Source: Burkholderia sp. 8Y (GTDB taxonomy: Bacteria > Pseudomonadota > Gammaproteobacteria > Burkholderiales > Burkholderiaceae). Taken from it: 64,000 nucleotides of DNA. The stretch lies in the NCBI RefSeq assembly GCF_902506145.1, contig NZ_LR733520.1, forward strand, positions 1,026,640 through 1,090,639, given 5' to 3'. This document shows, in pieces, positions 19,191 through 28,621 of the stretch. Every line of letters begins with the position of its first letter. Position 1 is the first letter of the stretch. The notes below the pieces were generated by a model, which did no database searches, was not told where the DNA came from, and was given only the letters and a program-made list of their open reading frames with translations. The position numbers were made by a program, and so were the translations under genes.

Positions 19191-21360
19191 GGGGCGCTCC
19201 TTTGGGCGAATGAGATTCGAGCGTGGCGAACGGCGACTGGCGATCGAGCAGCGCCGTGCGGATGAAATGCAGATGACTCGCGATGCGCTCTAGCCGATGC
19301 CGCTCCTCGCGCGGCCGCTCCGACGCGGCGATCAGGCGCTGCACTTCGCCGATGGCCGTTCCCGCGCAGTCCAGCGCGGCATCGAAGCGTTGCGCGTCCG
19401 GGCGATCGAAAAGACGCGCGACGGCGTCGAGCGTGGCATCGATCGCGCGCCGCCACGGCAGCGAGGGCGCGTACTCCGGCGAGTCGGTGAGCGCGGCGAT
19501 TTCCCGCCGCAAGTCGATGACCGCGCGGCCGACTTCCAGCACCGCGAAGAGCCATTGCAGCGCCTCGCGTTGCAGCGCGGGCCGGCCGGCGGCGAGCGCG
19601 TCGATCTGCGAGAGCACGTCGCGCGTGCGGCTCTCGAAGCGCGTCGCCACGCTCGTCAGGCGGCCGCGCCGCGCGAGCACGACTTCGCGGCGCAGGTCGC
19701 CGAGCAGGAGACGCCGCAGCCACGGCGCATCGGTCGGCAGAATGGTCGCGAAGGCGACGGCCGAGACGATCATCGACAGCACGAGCGCGATGGCGTCGTT
19801 CATCAGGCCGGCCGGGTTGTAGTGAACGAGGTTGTCCGGCCCCGCGAGAAAGCAGAAGAAGATGCAGTAGCCGATGCCCACGCCCGCGACCGCGCGCCGC
19901 GTGCTGAGAAACGTGCCGAGCAGGAGCGCGGGCACGAGCGCGACGCACATCAGCACGAAGCCGTCCATGTGCGGAAAGACGCCGAACACGACGATCATCC
20001 CGACCACCGCGGCGAGCGCCGTGCCGATGGCCATTTGCGCCGACATGAGCGTCGGGCGCGGCGAGGACGACGCGAGCGCGCAGACGGCCGCCGCGTTCAG
20101 CACCATCGTGCCGCCGCTCGGCCACGCGGTCGCGATCCAGAACGCGCTCAGCACGAACATCACGATCGCGCCGCGCACGCCGGAGATCGCGGCGGCGACG
20201 AGGTTGGTCTTCGGCACGTAGCGCGCGGCCCAGCGTTCGCGTTCATGCGACGGCGACGCCAGCGATGCGTACGTCTCCGCGTAGGCCAGCATGTCGTCGA
20301 TGAAGCGGTACAGCAGTTCCGTCGCGGTATCGAATTCGAGCGGCGCGAACGCCGGATCGCTCGCGAGCGTCTCGCGCACCGAGCGCACGCGCTTCGGCAG
20401 CGCGGCTTTGAAGTCGCGCAAGCGCGCGGCGGCGTGCGCGGCATCGGCGGCATTGCGCACGGGCTCACCGGCGTCGAGAAACAGCGGCGGGACTTCGTGG
20501 ATGAACGGCGTCAGCGCGGCGATCGTCGTCGCGGAGGCGCTGTCGCGCAGGCGATTCATCAACTGATGCAGCGCGTGAAAGCGCGTCGACGCGGTCATGA
20601 ATTCGCTGTTGAGGCGCGCGAGCCGCCCGCCGCGCCGCCGCGATTCCGGATGCTCGAACATCGCGACACTGCGCGCCGCCTCGAAGCCGACGATATCCGC
20701 GACGAAGCCGAGATTCGCCCGCTCGATCTGCGCGGGCTCCATCTGGCCGGACATCGCGCGGCAGACGTAATCGACGAATTGCGTGAAGCGGCGGCGCACG
20801 GTCGCGCGAATCTGCTCGCCCGCGTGCTGCGGAAAGACGAGCGCGCTCACCGTGCCCGCGCAGACGATGCCGAGCGTCACTTCGCCCACGCGTGTGAGCG
20901 CCGACAGATATGCGCCGTCCGGATGCTGCGCGGCCGGAATGCCGATCAGCGCCGCCGTGTAGCCCGCGAGCACGAAGCCATACGAGCGGAAATTGCGGTT
21001 GCGCGCCGCGCCCGCGGTGCAGACGCCGACCCACAGCGCCGTCGCCGACAGGAAGAGCACCGGCTGCTGCGCGAAGAGGCCGATCAGCGCGAGCATGACG
21101 ACGAGACCGACCATCGTGCCGCAGAAGCGATAGAAGCTCTTCGCGAGCACCATGCCGCTTTGCGGCTGCATCACGACGAAGACCGTGGTCATCGCGGTGC
21201 GCGGCTGCTGCATGTCGAGCCGCATGGCGATCCAGAGCGCGAGCAGCGCCGCGAGCACGGCCTTGAAGATGTAGATCCACGCGAGGCCGTCAGTGCGCGC
21301 CCAGGCGGCGAAGGCTTCCATCGGCGATCCGTGCGCGGGTTTGGCAATTGAGGATGACAT
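19180..21360 (-). CDS. aaeB: FUSC/AaeB-family aromatic acid efflux protein
   Basis: A 726-residue inner-membrane protein. Two hydrophobic blocks (about 30-180 and 385-530), each with five or six helices, are separated by a long soluble segment, which is the FUSC/AaeB organisation. In E. coli AaeB expels p-hydroxybenzoate and related acids as a metabolic relief valve. The specific substrate here is inferred from the family only. It starts 12 bases after the outer-membrane lipoprotein gene. Confidence 0.9.
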   Translation of the reverse strand: MSSSIAKPAHGSPMEAFAAWARTDGLAWIYIFKAVLAALLALWIAMRLDMQQPRTAMTTVFVVMQPQSGMVLAKSFYRFCGTMVGLVVMLALIGLFAQQPVLFLSATALWVGVCTAGAARNRNFRSYGFVLAGYTAALIGIPAAQHPDGAYLSALTRVGEVTLGIVCAGTVSALVFPQHAGEQIRATVRRRFTQFVDYVCRAMSGQMEPAQIERANLGFVADIVGFEAARSVAMFEHPESRRRGGRLARLNSEFMTASTRFHALHQLMNRLRDSASATTIAALTPFIHEVPPLFLDAGEPVRNAADAAHAAARLRDFKAALPKRVRSVRETLASDPAFAPLEFDTATELLYRFIDDMLAYAETYASLASPSHERERWAARYVPKTNLVAAAISGVRGAIVMFVLSAFWIATAWPSGGTMVLNAAAVCALASSSPRPTLMSAQMAIGTALAAVVGMIVVFGVFPHMDGFVLMCVALVPALLLGTFLSTRRAVAGVGIGYCIFFCFLAGPDNLVHYNPAGLMNDAIALVLSMIVSAVAFATILPTDAPWLRRLLLGDLRREVVLARRGRLTSVATRFESRTRDVLSQIDALAAGRPALQREALQWLFAVLEVGRAVIDLRREIAALTDSPEYAPSLPWRRAIDATLDAVARLFDRPDAQRFDAALDCAGTAIGEVQRLIAASERPREERHRLERIASHLHFIRTALLDRQSPFATLESHSPKGAPHAA

Positions 21361-21372
21361 GGGCGTTTCTCT

Positions 21373-22899
21373 CTACTTCTCGCCGGCGCGGGCGAACGGC
21401 CCGATGTGCTTCGACGGCGCGAGCTTCGCTTCTTCTGGCCCGTTGGCGGGATCATCGATGCCGCCGCCGAGCGCCGCCGTGAGCGTCGCGTAGGCGGCGA
21501 GCCGCGCTGCCCGCACGCGCGCCTCGCCGTCCTGCGCGCGCAGCAGTTGCGCCTGAGCGATCAGCACGTTGACGTAGTCGGTCAGGCCGCGTTTGTAGCC
21601 TTCGTTGGCGAGGTCGTAGTTCTTGCGCGCGGCGGCGACCGAGCGGCCCGACGCGTCCAGTTGCGTATCGAGCGATTGCACGCGCACGACCTGATCGGCG
21701 ATGTCCTTGAGCGCCGCGACGAGCGTCGCGTTGTAGTGATCGACCGCCTGATCGTATTGCGCCGACGCCGCGCCCAGTTGCGCGCGCAGCCGGCCGCCTT
21801 CGAAGATCGGCAGCGAAAGCGCCGGGCCGAACGCGTAGCCCGTCGCCTTGCTCGTCAGGAAGCTGAGGAGCGCGCCGCCCGCGAACATCTGCGTGACGGA
21901 CGCCGCCAGATTGATGTTCGGATAGAACTGCGCCTTCGCGACGTCGATGCCGCGCGCCTGCGCCGCGACCATCCAGCGCGCCGCGACAATATCCGGCCGG
22001 TGCCCGACCAGTTCGGCCGGCAAGGAGGAGGGCAGCGGCAGCGGCGTCGCGAGCGACAGCGCCGGGCGCGTGAGGGCTTCGCCCGCGCCGGGGCCTTCGC
22101 CTGCGAGCGCGGCCAACTGATGGCGCGCGAGCTGAATCGCTTCCTTGTACAGATCGACCTGGCGTTCGTACTCGGGCAACGGCGCTTCCGCCTGACTCAC
22201 TTCGAGCTGCGTGCCGAGGCCGCCTTTGAGCCGACGCCGCGCCAGTTCGGCAATGCGCTCCTGCTGCGCGTACGTTTGCTGCGCGATGTCGAGCAGCGCG
22301 AACGACTGCGAAAAGCCGATGTAGGCGCGCACGACGTTCGTTTCGAGTTCCAGTTGCGCGGCCCGCGCGTCGGCGGCGCGCACGTGGGCGACATCCAGCG
22401 CGCGGTCGGCGGCGTGCTCGTCGCGGCCCCAGAGGTCGAGGTTGTAGGAGAGCGTGAGACCGGCGGTGTTGTCCCAGGTGGTCGTATCGGCATAAGGGCC
22501 GGGGCCGTAGAACGCGTTGTCCGGCCAGTTCTTGCGCGTGACGCTCATGTTGCCGTCGACATGCGGAACGAGCGCCGAGTGCGCGACGCCCGCCTGTTCG
22601 CGCGCCTCGCGCACGCGCGCCGCGGCCATCGCCAGCGTCGGATTACCGGCCGTCGCGCGGGCGATCCATGCGTCCAGTTGCGGGTCGCGATAAGCGCGCC
22701 ACCATTGCGCGTCGGGCCACGCGGCATCGGCGTCGGCGGCGCGCGTGGCGGCCTCGATCGCGCGGCCGGCGTCGAGCGTCGAAGCGTCTTTCAGCGAGTC
22801 CTGCGGCGCGATCTTGCCGGTGCTTGCGCAGCCGGCCATCGTTAGTATTGTTGTAAGCAACGCGGCGCAACTCGCGCTTCTGAACCCCCGGCCTTCCAC
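21373..22899 (-). CDS. NodT/OprM-type outer-membrane efflux lipoprotein
   Basis: A 508-residue TolC-like outer-membrane channel. A lipobox is visible (LLTTILTMAGC, Cys24), so it is a lipoprotein, followed by two repeated coiled-coil/beta units with ARMSMA-type segments such as AARVREARAQAGVAHSALVPHVDGNMSVTRKNWP and the second-half motif LLSFLTSKATGYAFGPALSLPIFEGGRLRAQLGAASAQYDQAV. The start is GTG 22899 with GGGAG in front. As first gene it makes the operon a complete tripartite pump, unlike the E. coli aae operon, which borrows TolC. Confidence 0.92.
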   Translation of the reverse strand: MEGRGFRSASCAALLTTILTMAGCASTGKIAPQDSLKDASTLDAGRAIEAATRAADADAAWPDAQWWRAYRDPQLDAWIARATAGNPTLAMAAARVREAREQAGVAHSALVPHVDGNMSVTRKNWPDNAFYGPGPYADTTTWDNTAGLTLSYNLDLWGRDEHAADRALDVAHVRAADARAAQLELETNVVRAYIGFSQSFALLDIAQQTYAQQERIAELARRRLKGGLGTQLEVSQAEAPLPEYERQVDLYKEAIQLARHQLAALAGEGPGAGEALTRPALSLATPLPLPSSLPAELVGHRPDIVAARWMVAAQARGIDVAKAQFYPNINLAASVTQMFAGGALLSFLTSKATGYAFGPALSLPIFEGGRLRAQLGAASAQYDQAVDHYNATLVAALKDIADQVVRVQSLDTQLDASGRSVAAARKNYDLANEGYKRGLTDYVNVLIAQAQLLRAQDGEARVRAARLAAYATLTAALGGGIDDPANGPEEAKLAPSKHIGPFARAGEK

Positions 22900-23090
22900 G
22901 TTTCGCTCCCAACCCTCGAGTCGATCAAGCGGCGATTATATTTTTGCAACGATCCGCGAATAACCGGCGCTAACGCAAAGCATTCTTGCAATCCGTGAGA
23001 AAGTGCAATCTTGCAGCGCATGCAACAATGCTTAGACGGTCGGACAAATCAGACACGACGGACAAGCACAGTTCAGGGTTGAACAACGTT
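22900..23090. promoter_or_regulatory. Divergent promoter region, efflux operon and LysR gene
   Basis: This 191-base region separates the divergent efflux operon and its LysR gene and is locally AT-rich on the efflux side (GGCGATTATATTTTTGC). LysR sites (T-N11-A) are probable here, but none stands out enough to name. Confidence 0.5.
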
Positions 23091-24029
23091 ATGGACACGC
23101 TCCAAAACATGCGCGTTTTCGTGCGCGTGGTCGAGGCAGGCAGCTTCACCGGCGCCGCGCAACATCTCAATACGACGACGGCTTACGCGTCGCGGGCGGT
23201 ATCGGATCTGGAAGCGCATCTGCGCACGCGGCTCTTGAATCGCACGACGCGCCGCATCGCGCTGACGGAGGCGGGCGAGCGTTATCTGCAACGTTGCGAG
23301 CAGATTCTGGCTTACGTCGATCAGGCCGAAGCCGAAGCGAGCGATGCTCACGCGCGCCCGGCCGGCCGCCTGAAAGTGCATTCGATGACGAGCTTCGGCC
23401 AGCATTACGTCGTGCCGATGATTTCGCGCTATCAGGAGCGGCATCCGTCGGTGCAGGTCGATCTGACGCTCTCGCAACGCATGCCCGATCTGCTCGACGA
23501 AGGCTACGACGTTTCGCTCGTGCTTGCCTCCGAGTTGCCCGACTCGGGCCTCGTGTCGGCGCGGCTCGGCACGGTGTTCAGCATCGCGTGCGCGTCGCCG
23601 GCGTACATCGAAAAACACGGCGCGCCGCACGTCTTGTCCGATCTCGTGAACCACACCTGTCTGCACCTGATCACGCCGGTGTTTCCGCCGGGCCGCTGGG
23701 TCTTCGACGGCCCGAACGGGCAGGAGACCGTGACGCTCGGGCCGTCCACCTTCACGGTGAACGTCGCCGAGGCGATGGTCGTTGCGATTCGCGAGAGCAT
23801 GGGAATCGGCGTGCTGCCGACTTCCTCCGCGCTGCCCGCGCTGCGCGCCGGCATGCTGGTGCGGGTGCTGCCGCACTACACGATGCAGGAGTTGAGCGTG
23901 TATGCGCTCTATCCGTCGCGTCAGTATCTGGACGCGAAGATTCGCACGTGGGTCGAGTTCCTGCGCGAGGCGCTCCCCGCGACGCTTTCCGCCGACGAAG
24001 AGTCGCTCAAGGAGTTCGTGGTGACTTGA
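23091..24029 (+). CDS. LysR-family regulator, probable control of the efflux operon
   Basis: A 312-residue LysR-type regulator with winged HTH at residues 1-60 (MRVFVRVVEAGSFTGAAQHLNTTTAYASRAVSDLEAHL) and an effector-binding domain from about 90. ATG 23091 starts the family-typical N terminus MDTLQNMRVF, although the frame is open further upstream. It is divergent from the NodT-aaeB-aaeX-aaeA operon, the same arrangement as aaeR in E. coli, so it probably activates it in response to an aromatic acid. Confidence 0.92.
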   Translation: MDTLQNMRVFVRVVEAGSFTGAAQHLNTTTAYASRAVSDLEAHLRTRLLNRTTRRIALTEAGERYLQRCEQILAYVDQAEAEASDAHARPAGRLKVHSMTSFGQHYVVPMISRYQERHPSVQVDLTLSQRMPDLLDEGYDVSLVLASELPDSGLVSARLGTVFSIACASPAYIEKHGAPHVLSDLVNHTCLHLITPVFPPGRWVFDGPNGQETVTLGPSTFTVNVAEAMVVAIRESMGIGVLPTSSALPALRAGMLVRVLPHYTMQELSVYALYPSRQYLDAKIRTWVEFLREALPATLSADEESLKEFVVT

Positions 24030-24153
24030 TGGAACGCTGCGCGTCTTTCAGTTACCGAATAAAGCGCGGTGCAACACTTGCTTACTCCCGGAACGCCCGC
24101 AGCTTGCTAAGGTCACAGCTCCCCTCAACGCCTCTTTTCGGGAAAACCGTCGA

Positions 24154-24318
24154 ATGAGCACGCCTCTTTTATTCGCCCTTGCCGCGCTTCTGGTGTTGAT
24201 CGCCGTGCCTGCCTCGCGCGATCTCTTTCAGGCGATGCGCGCCCAGTCGGAGCGGGAAGCGAAGCGCCGCCTCGTGCCCGTTCGCATGGACGACGAGCGC
24301 GAGCGTTACCGCCGCTAG
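24154..24318 (+). CDS. Small membrane-anchored protein, 54 residues
   Basis: A short gene with ATG at 24154. Residues 3-20 are hydrophobic (TPLLFALAALLVLIAVP); the rest is strongly charged (SEREAKRRLVPVRMDDERERYRR). It would be a single-span inner-membrane protein with a cytoplasmic tail. Upstream are a GGGAAAA sequence and a promoter-like area. Its stop overlaps by four bases, tail to tail, with the stop of the SRAP gene. Codon bias fits the genome. I do not recognise a family. Confidence 0.55.
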   Translation: MSTPLLFALAALLVLIAVPASRDLFQAMRAQSEREAKRRLVPVRMDDERERYRR

Positions 24319-25022
24319 GCCGCTTCCAGCGGCTCGATGAGCCGCGGTTCGTCGTTTACCGTGCGGTTGACGTCGGTCGTCACGCGATGCCAGGCGAAGT
24401 GCGCGGCAGGCACGCCATCGGTTTTCACGAGCGAATGAAGATCCGCGGGCGTCGCCGTGGCGTCCAGCCAGCGTCTGCCCGCCGAGGGCGAGAAGACGAG
24501 CGGGCGGCGGTCGTGGACATCGACGAGGCCTTCGTCCGCCTTCGACGTCACGATCACGAAGCCCGCGCCTGGCATGGCGGCGTCCACGTCGCGAACGATG
24601 CTCGTCAGCGCGGCGAGGAACATCGGCTCGCCATCCGCGCGGCGGATGAAGTAGGGCTGCGGGAAGGGCATGTCCGCGCGGTCGCCCGGGCGCCGCTCCA
24701 CGCGCCACTCGAACCAGCCGTCCGCGGGCACGAGGATGCGCGCGTTGCGCCACAAGTCCCGGAAATACGCGCTGGTCGATGCCGTCTCGACGCGCGCGTT
24801 GATCGTCTGCGGCAGCTTCTTTTCTCTAGCCCACGGCGGGCAGTAGCCCCAATGCACGGCGCGAATGGTTTCGTCGGGATACACCGCGAGCGGATGCGTG
24901 CCGGGCGAGAGGTTATAGCCGGGGCGGCGGTCGGCGGCATCCACGAGGACGAACGGATTCTTCAGATGCAGACGCTCCGCGTAATGCATCGGCAGTCGGT
25001 ACTGGCTGATTCGGCCGCACAT
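24315..25022 (-). CDS. yedK: SRAP-family protein (YedK/HMCES type)
   Basis: A 235-residue protein of the SOS-response-associated peptidase family. Catalytic Cys2 (MCGRISQYR) is exposed after Met removal and forms a thiazolidine crosslink with abasic sites in single-stranded DNA. The other family blocks are seen: RPGYNLSPGT, VHWGYCPPWA, NARVETAST (Asn/Arg/Glu), ILVPADGWFEW and the His of VDVHDRRPLVF. ATG 25022 has GGAGG. A phosphoesterase gene precedes it by 20 bases on the same strand. Confidence 0.95.
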   Translation of the reverse strand: MCGRISQYRLPMHYAERLHLKNPFVLVDAADRRPGYNLSPGTHPLAVYPDETIRAVHWGYCPPWAREKKLPQTINARVETASTSAYFRDLWRNARILVPADGWFEWRVERRPGDRADMPFPQPYFIRRADGEPMFLAALTSIVRDVDAAMPGAGFVIVTSKADEGLVDVHDRRPLVFSPSAGRRWLDATATPADLHSLVKTDGVPAAHFAWHRVTTDVNRTVNDEPRLIEPLEAA

Positions 25023-25042
25023 GGCGTTCCTCCGCTTCGGCG

Positions 25043-25846
25043 TCAGATTTCGACGACCTTGTCCCACGTGAATTCCGGGTTCTCCCATCGCTGCGTGCGC
25101 TTGTCGAAGTAGCCGCGCGGATTGCACACAACGTGCGTGCCGTTCACCGTGTAGTCGAAGGCAGTATGCGTGTGGCCGTGAATCCAGAGCGCGACGGGCG
25201 CGCGGGCGAGCGTCGGCATGTGGTTGATGAAGCCGGCCGACACGATGTCTTCCGCGTAGCGCGGCGCGAGGCTTTCGCGCATCGGCGCGTGATGCGTGAC
25301 GACGATCGTCTGCCCCGCGAACGGCTTCGCCAGTTCGCTTTCCAGCCACGCGCGCGCCTGCACGTGCAGCGCGACCGAATCGTCAGGCGTGAACGCGTGT
25401 GGCTCGCCGTCGGGTTCGGGCCAGGCCAGTTGAATCAATCCGCGATAGTCGAGCATCGCCTTCGTGCAGGCGTGCTTCGCTTTCTCGATCTCGTCCGCGC
25501 CCGCGCCGAACAGCGCGAAATCGGTCCAGAGCGTCGTGCCGAGCACGCGCCACGCGCCTTTGCGGTCGACGAGCGCCGCGTTGTTCAGATAGTGCACGTT
25601 GTCGACACTGCGCGCGGCATCGTGCATCGCGGCTTCCATCGCGCCGAATTCGCAGTCGTAATACTCGTGATTGCCGGGCACGTAGACGACGGGCGCGCCG
25701 TTGTCAAAGTTCTCCGCTGCCCAACGCAAGCCTTCGGCGTGGTTGTGAATGTCGCCCGCGAGCACGACGAGATCGGCCTCCGCATACGGAATGGCGAGCG
25801 GCTCGTCGCACTCCAGATGCAGGTCCGACAGCACACGAATCTTCAT
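25043..25846 (-). CDS. Calcineurin-like metallophosphoesterase
   Basis: A 267-residue metallophosphoesterase. The metal-binding blocks are complete: SDLHLE, LAGDIHNH, VPGNHEYY, VVTHHAPM and WIHGHTHTAFDY. The substrate is unknown; relatives include cyclic nucleotide, polyphosphate and nucleic-acid phosphoesterases. The start codon ATG 25846 overlaps the stop of the FAD oxidase gene (ATGA), so the pair is translationally coupled. Confidence 0.92.
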   Translation of the reverse strand: MKIRVLSDLHLECDEPLAIPYAEADLVVLAGDIHNHAEGLRWAAENFDNGAPVVYVPGNHEYYDCEFGAMEAAMHDAARSVDNVHYLNNAALVDRKGAWRVLGTTLWTDFALFGAGADEIEKAKHACTKAMLDYRGLIQLAWPEPDGEPHAFTPDDSVALHVQARAWLESELAKPFAGQTIVVTHHAPMRESLAPRYAEDIVSAGFINHMPTLARAPVALWIHGHTHTAFDYTVNGTHVVCNPRGYFDKRTQRWENPEFTWDKVVEI

Positions 25847-27300
25847 GCGATGTTCTCCTTGCGTGCGTCCGCATTCCAGCGCACGACCTTGCCGGGGTTC
25901 ATCAGATTGTCGGGATCGAGCGCGGCCTTGATGGTCTGCATCAGCCGCACTTCCACGGGCGATTTCAGGCGCATGGCTTCGTCCACTTTCAGTTGCCCGA
26001 GCCCGTGTTCCGCGCTGATGCTGCCGCGATGCCTGTGCACCTGTTCGTACACGAGCGCGTTGATCGGCGTCTGGAACTCGGTGAGGAACGCCTTCTGATC
26101 GACGCCTTCGGGCGCCTGCACGTTGTAATGCAGATTGCCGTCGCCAAGGTGCCCGAACGTGACCATGCGCGCGCCCGGCACCGCTCTCGCGATGATCGCA
26201 TCGGTTTCGTCGATGAAGCGGCCGATGCTCGAAATGGGCACCGCGATATCGTGCTTGATGTTCAGCCCTTCCTGAGCCTGCGCGAGCGGAATATGCTCGC
26301 GCAAGTCCCAGAACGCCTGCGACTGCGCGAGATTTTCCGCCACGACCGCGTCTTCGACGATGCCTTCTTCGATCGCCTGTTCCATCAGGCGTTCGAAAAG
26401 CGCGCGGGCGTGCTCGTCGCTTTCGCTGTCGGAAAGTTCCAGAAGCACGGTCTGCGCGTGCGGCTCGCCAAACGGGTAGCGCAATTGCGGAAAATGCCGT
26501 CCGACGAGACGCATGGAGAAGTCGGACATCAGCTCGAAGCCGGTCAGAAGCGGGCCGGCGTGCTGCTGCGCCATCGCGAGAAAGTCGAGCGCGGCATGCG
26601 GCGACGCGAGACCGGCGAGCGCCGTGACCTTGGCGACGGGCGCGGGATGGAGCTTCATCACGGCCGCGGTGATGATGCCGAGCGTGCCTTCCGCGCCGAT
26701 GAACAGATCGCGCAGATCGTAGCCCGTGTTGTCCTTGCGCAGTCCGCGCAGGCCGTCCCAGATTTCGCCTTGCGGTGTCACGACTTCGAGCCCGAGGCAC
26801 AGCTCGCGCGTGTTGCCGTAGCGCAGCACGCCGGTGCCGCCCGCGTTCGTCGACAAATTGCCGCCGATCGTGCAGCTGCCTTCCGCCGCGAGACTCAACG
26901 GAAAGAGACGTTGCGCGCTTTCGGCGCGCGCCTGGATTTCGGCGAGCACGACGCCCGCTTCGACGGTGATCGTGTTGTTATGCGGATCCACGCCGCGAAT
27001 GCGATTCAGCCGCCTCAGACTCACGACGGCCTGCGCGCCGCTCGCATCCGGAGTCGCGCCGCCCGCGAGTCCCGTGTTGCCGCCTTGCGGCACGATGGCG
27101 ACGCCATGTTCGCGCGCGAGCCGCACGACGCCGGCGACCTGTTCCGTGTCGCCGGGCAGCAGCACGGCGCAGGCGTCGCCGCGATACCGCTTGCGCCAGT
27201 CGACGCGATACGGCTCGGTGTCATGGTCATCCGTCAGGACGTGCGACGCGCCGATCAGTTGTACGCAGGCGTCGATGAAAGTTGCGGCAGAAGCGGTCAT
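25843..27300 (-). CDS. FAD-linked 2-hydroxyacid dehydrogenase (GlcD/D-lactate dehydrogenase type)
   Basis: A 485-residue flavoprotein with a PCMH-type FAD-binding domain (about 35-220; QGGNTGLAGGATPD and NAGGTGVLRYGNTRELCLGLEVV are cofactor contacts) and a C-terminal FAD-oxidase domain with HLGDGNLHYNV, SAEHGLGQLK and a final DPDNLMNPGKV. The family oxidises D-lactate, glycolate or D-2-hydroxyglutarate and passes electrons to the respiratory chain; which one applies is not clear. ATG 27300 is preferred over an open extension. Confidence 0.9.
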   Translation of the reverse strand: MTASAATFIDACVQLIGASHVLTDDHDTEPYRVDWRKRYRGDACAVLLPGDTEQVAGVVRLAREHGVAIVPQGGNTGLAGGATPDASGAQAVVSLRRLNRIRGVDPHNNTITVEAGVVLAEIQARAESAQRLFPLSLAAEGSCTIGGNLSTNAGGTGVLRYGNTRELCLGLEVVTPQGEIWDGLRGLRKDNTGYDLRDLFIGAEGTLGIITAAVMKLHPAPVAKVTALAGLASPHAALDFLAMAQQHAGPLLTGFELMSDFSMRLVGRHFPQLRYPFGEPHAQTVLLELSDSESDEHARALFERLMEQAIEEGIVEDAVVAENLAQSQAFWDLREHIPLAQAQEGLNIKHDIAVPISSIGRFIDETDAIIARAVPGARMVTFGHLGDGNLHYNVQAPEGVDQKAFLTEFQTPINALVYEQVHRHRGSISAEHGLGQLKVDEAMRLKSPVEVRLMQTIKAALDPDNLMNPGKVVRWNADARKENIA

Positions 27301-27458
27301 GGGCGAGAGGGATGGGCTGGAATGAAGCGACAGTATCGCGCAGCCGGGCGATGTGCGAACCATCGGCCAAATGGCATAGGCACGCGCCTTCGCTGCGCTT
27401 CGCGCCGGGTTTCGTGCTACAAAGCCTCAACCGCAAGCACGAAGCGGCGCGACAGCGG

Positions 27459-27863
27459 TCATGCCTGGCGTTTCCTTTCACGCGCCTGCGCTCGGGCGGC
27501 GCGCTTGAAAGGCGCGACGTACGCCATCGCGCAGCCGAAGAATGCGAGCGCAAGCAACGCTTCGAGCCAGGCGAGCCGCGCTGAGAGGCCGGCGTCGGTC
27601 ATGCCGCGCACGATGCCTTCAGCGAGGTAGAGCAACACGAGCATGGACGACCATTGCAGCGTGTAGACGTTGCGCTTCGCGACGCCGGGCAGCGCGCACG
27701 CGAGCGGCAGCGCCTTCAACGCGAGCACCCACGCGCCGGGGCGCAGCGGCGCGAGCCACAGCTCCCAGAGCAAGGCGAGGACGATCAGCGCGCCGAGGCT
27801 CGCGGCGGCGCCGAGTGCGAACGCGCCGTGGTTTCGGTTTTCGTCGGCGGAAGGCGCGTGCAT
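27459..27863 (-). CDS. DUF2069-type inner-membrane protein
   Basis: A 134-residue protein with four hydrophobic helices and a basic tail (KRAARAQARERKRQA). It fits the DUF2069 family, including LQWSSMLVLLYLAEGIVRG. Function is unknown. The gene follows wrbA at 7 bases, the frequent wrbA-DUF2069 pairing in betaproteobacteria, and is probably co-transcribed with it. Confidence 0.85.
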   Translation of the reverse strand: MHAPSADENRNHGAFALGAAASLGALIVLALLWELWLAPLRPGAWVLALKALPLACALPGVAKRNVYTLQWSSMLVLLYLAEGIVRGMTDAGLSARLAWLEALLALAFFGCAMAYVAPFKRAARAQARERKRQA

Positions 27864-27870
27864 GGCGGGC

Positions 27871-28621
<751 letters not shown>

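Noticed and set aside
19297..21351. Plus-strand frame of 684 codons opposite aaeB
   Set aside because: Antisense shadow of a clearly recognised membrane protein gene.
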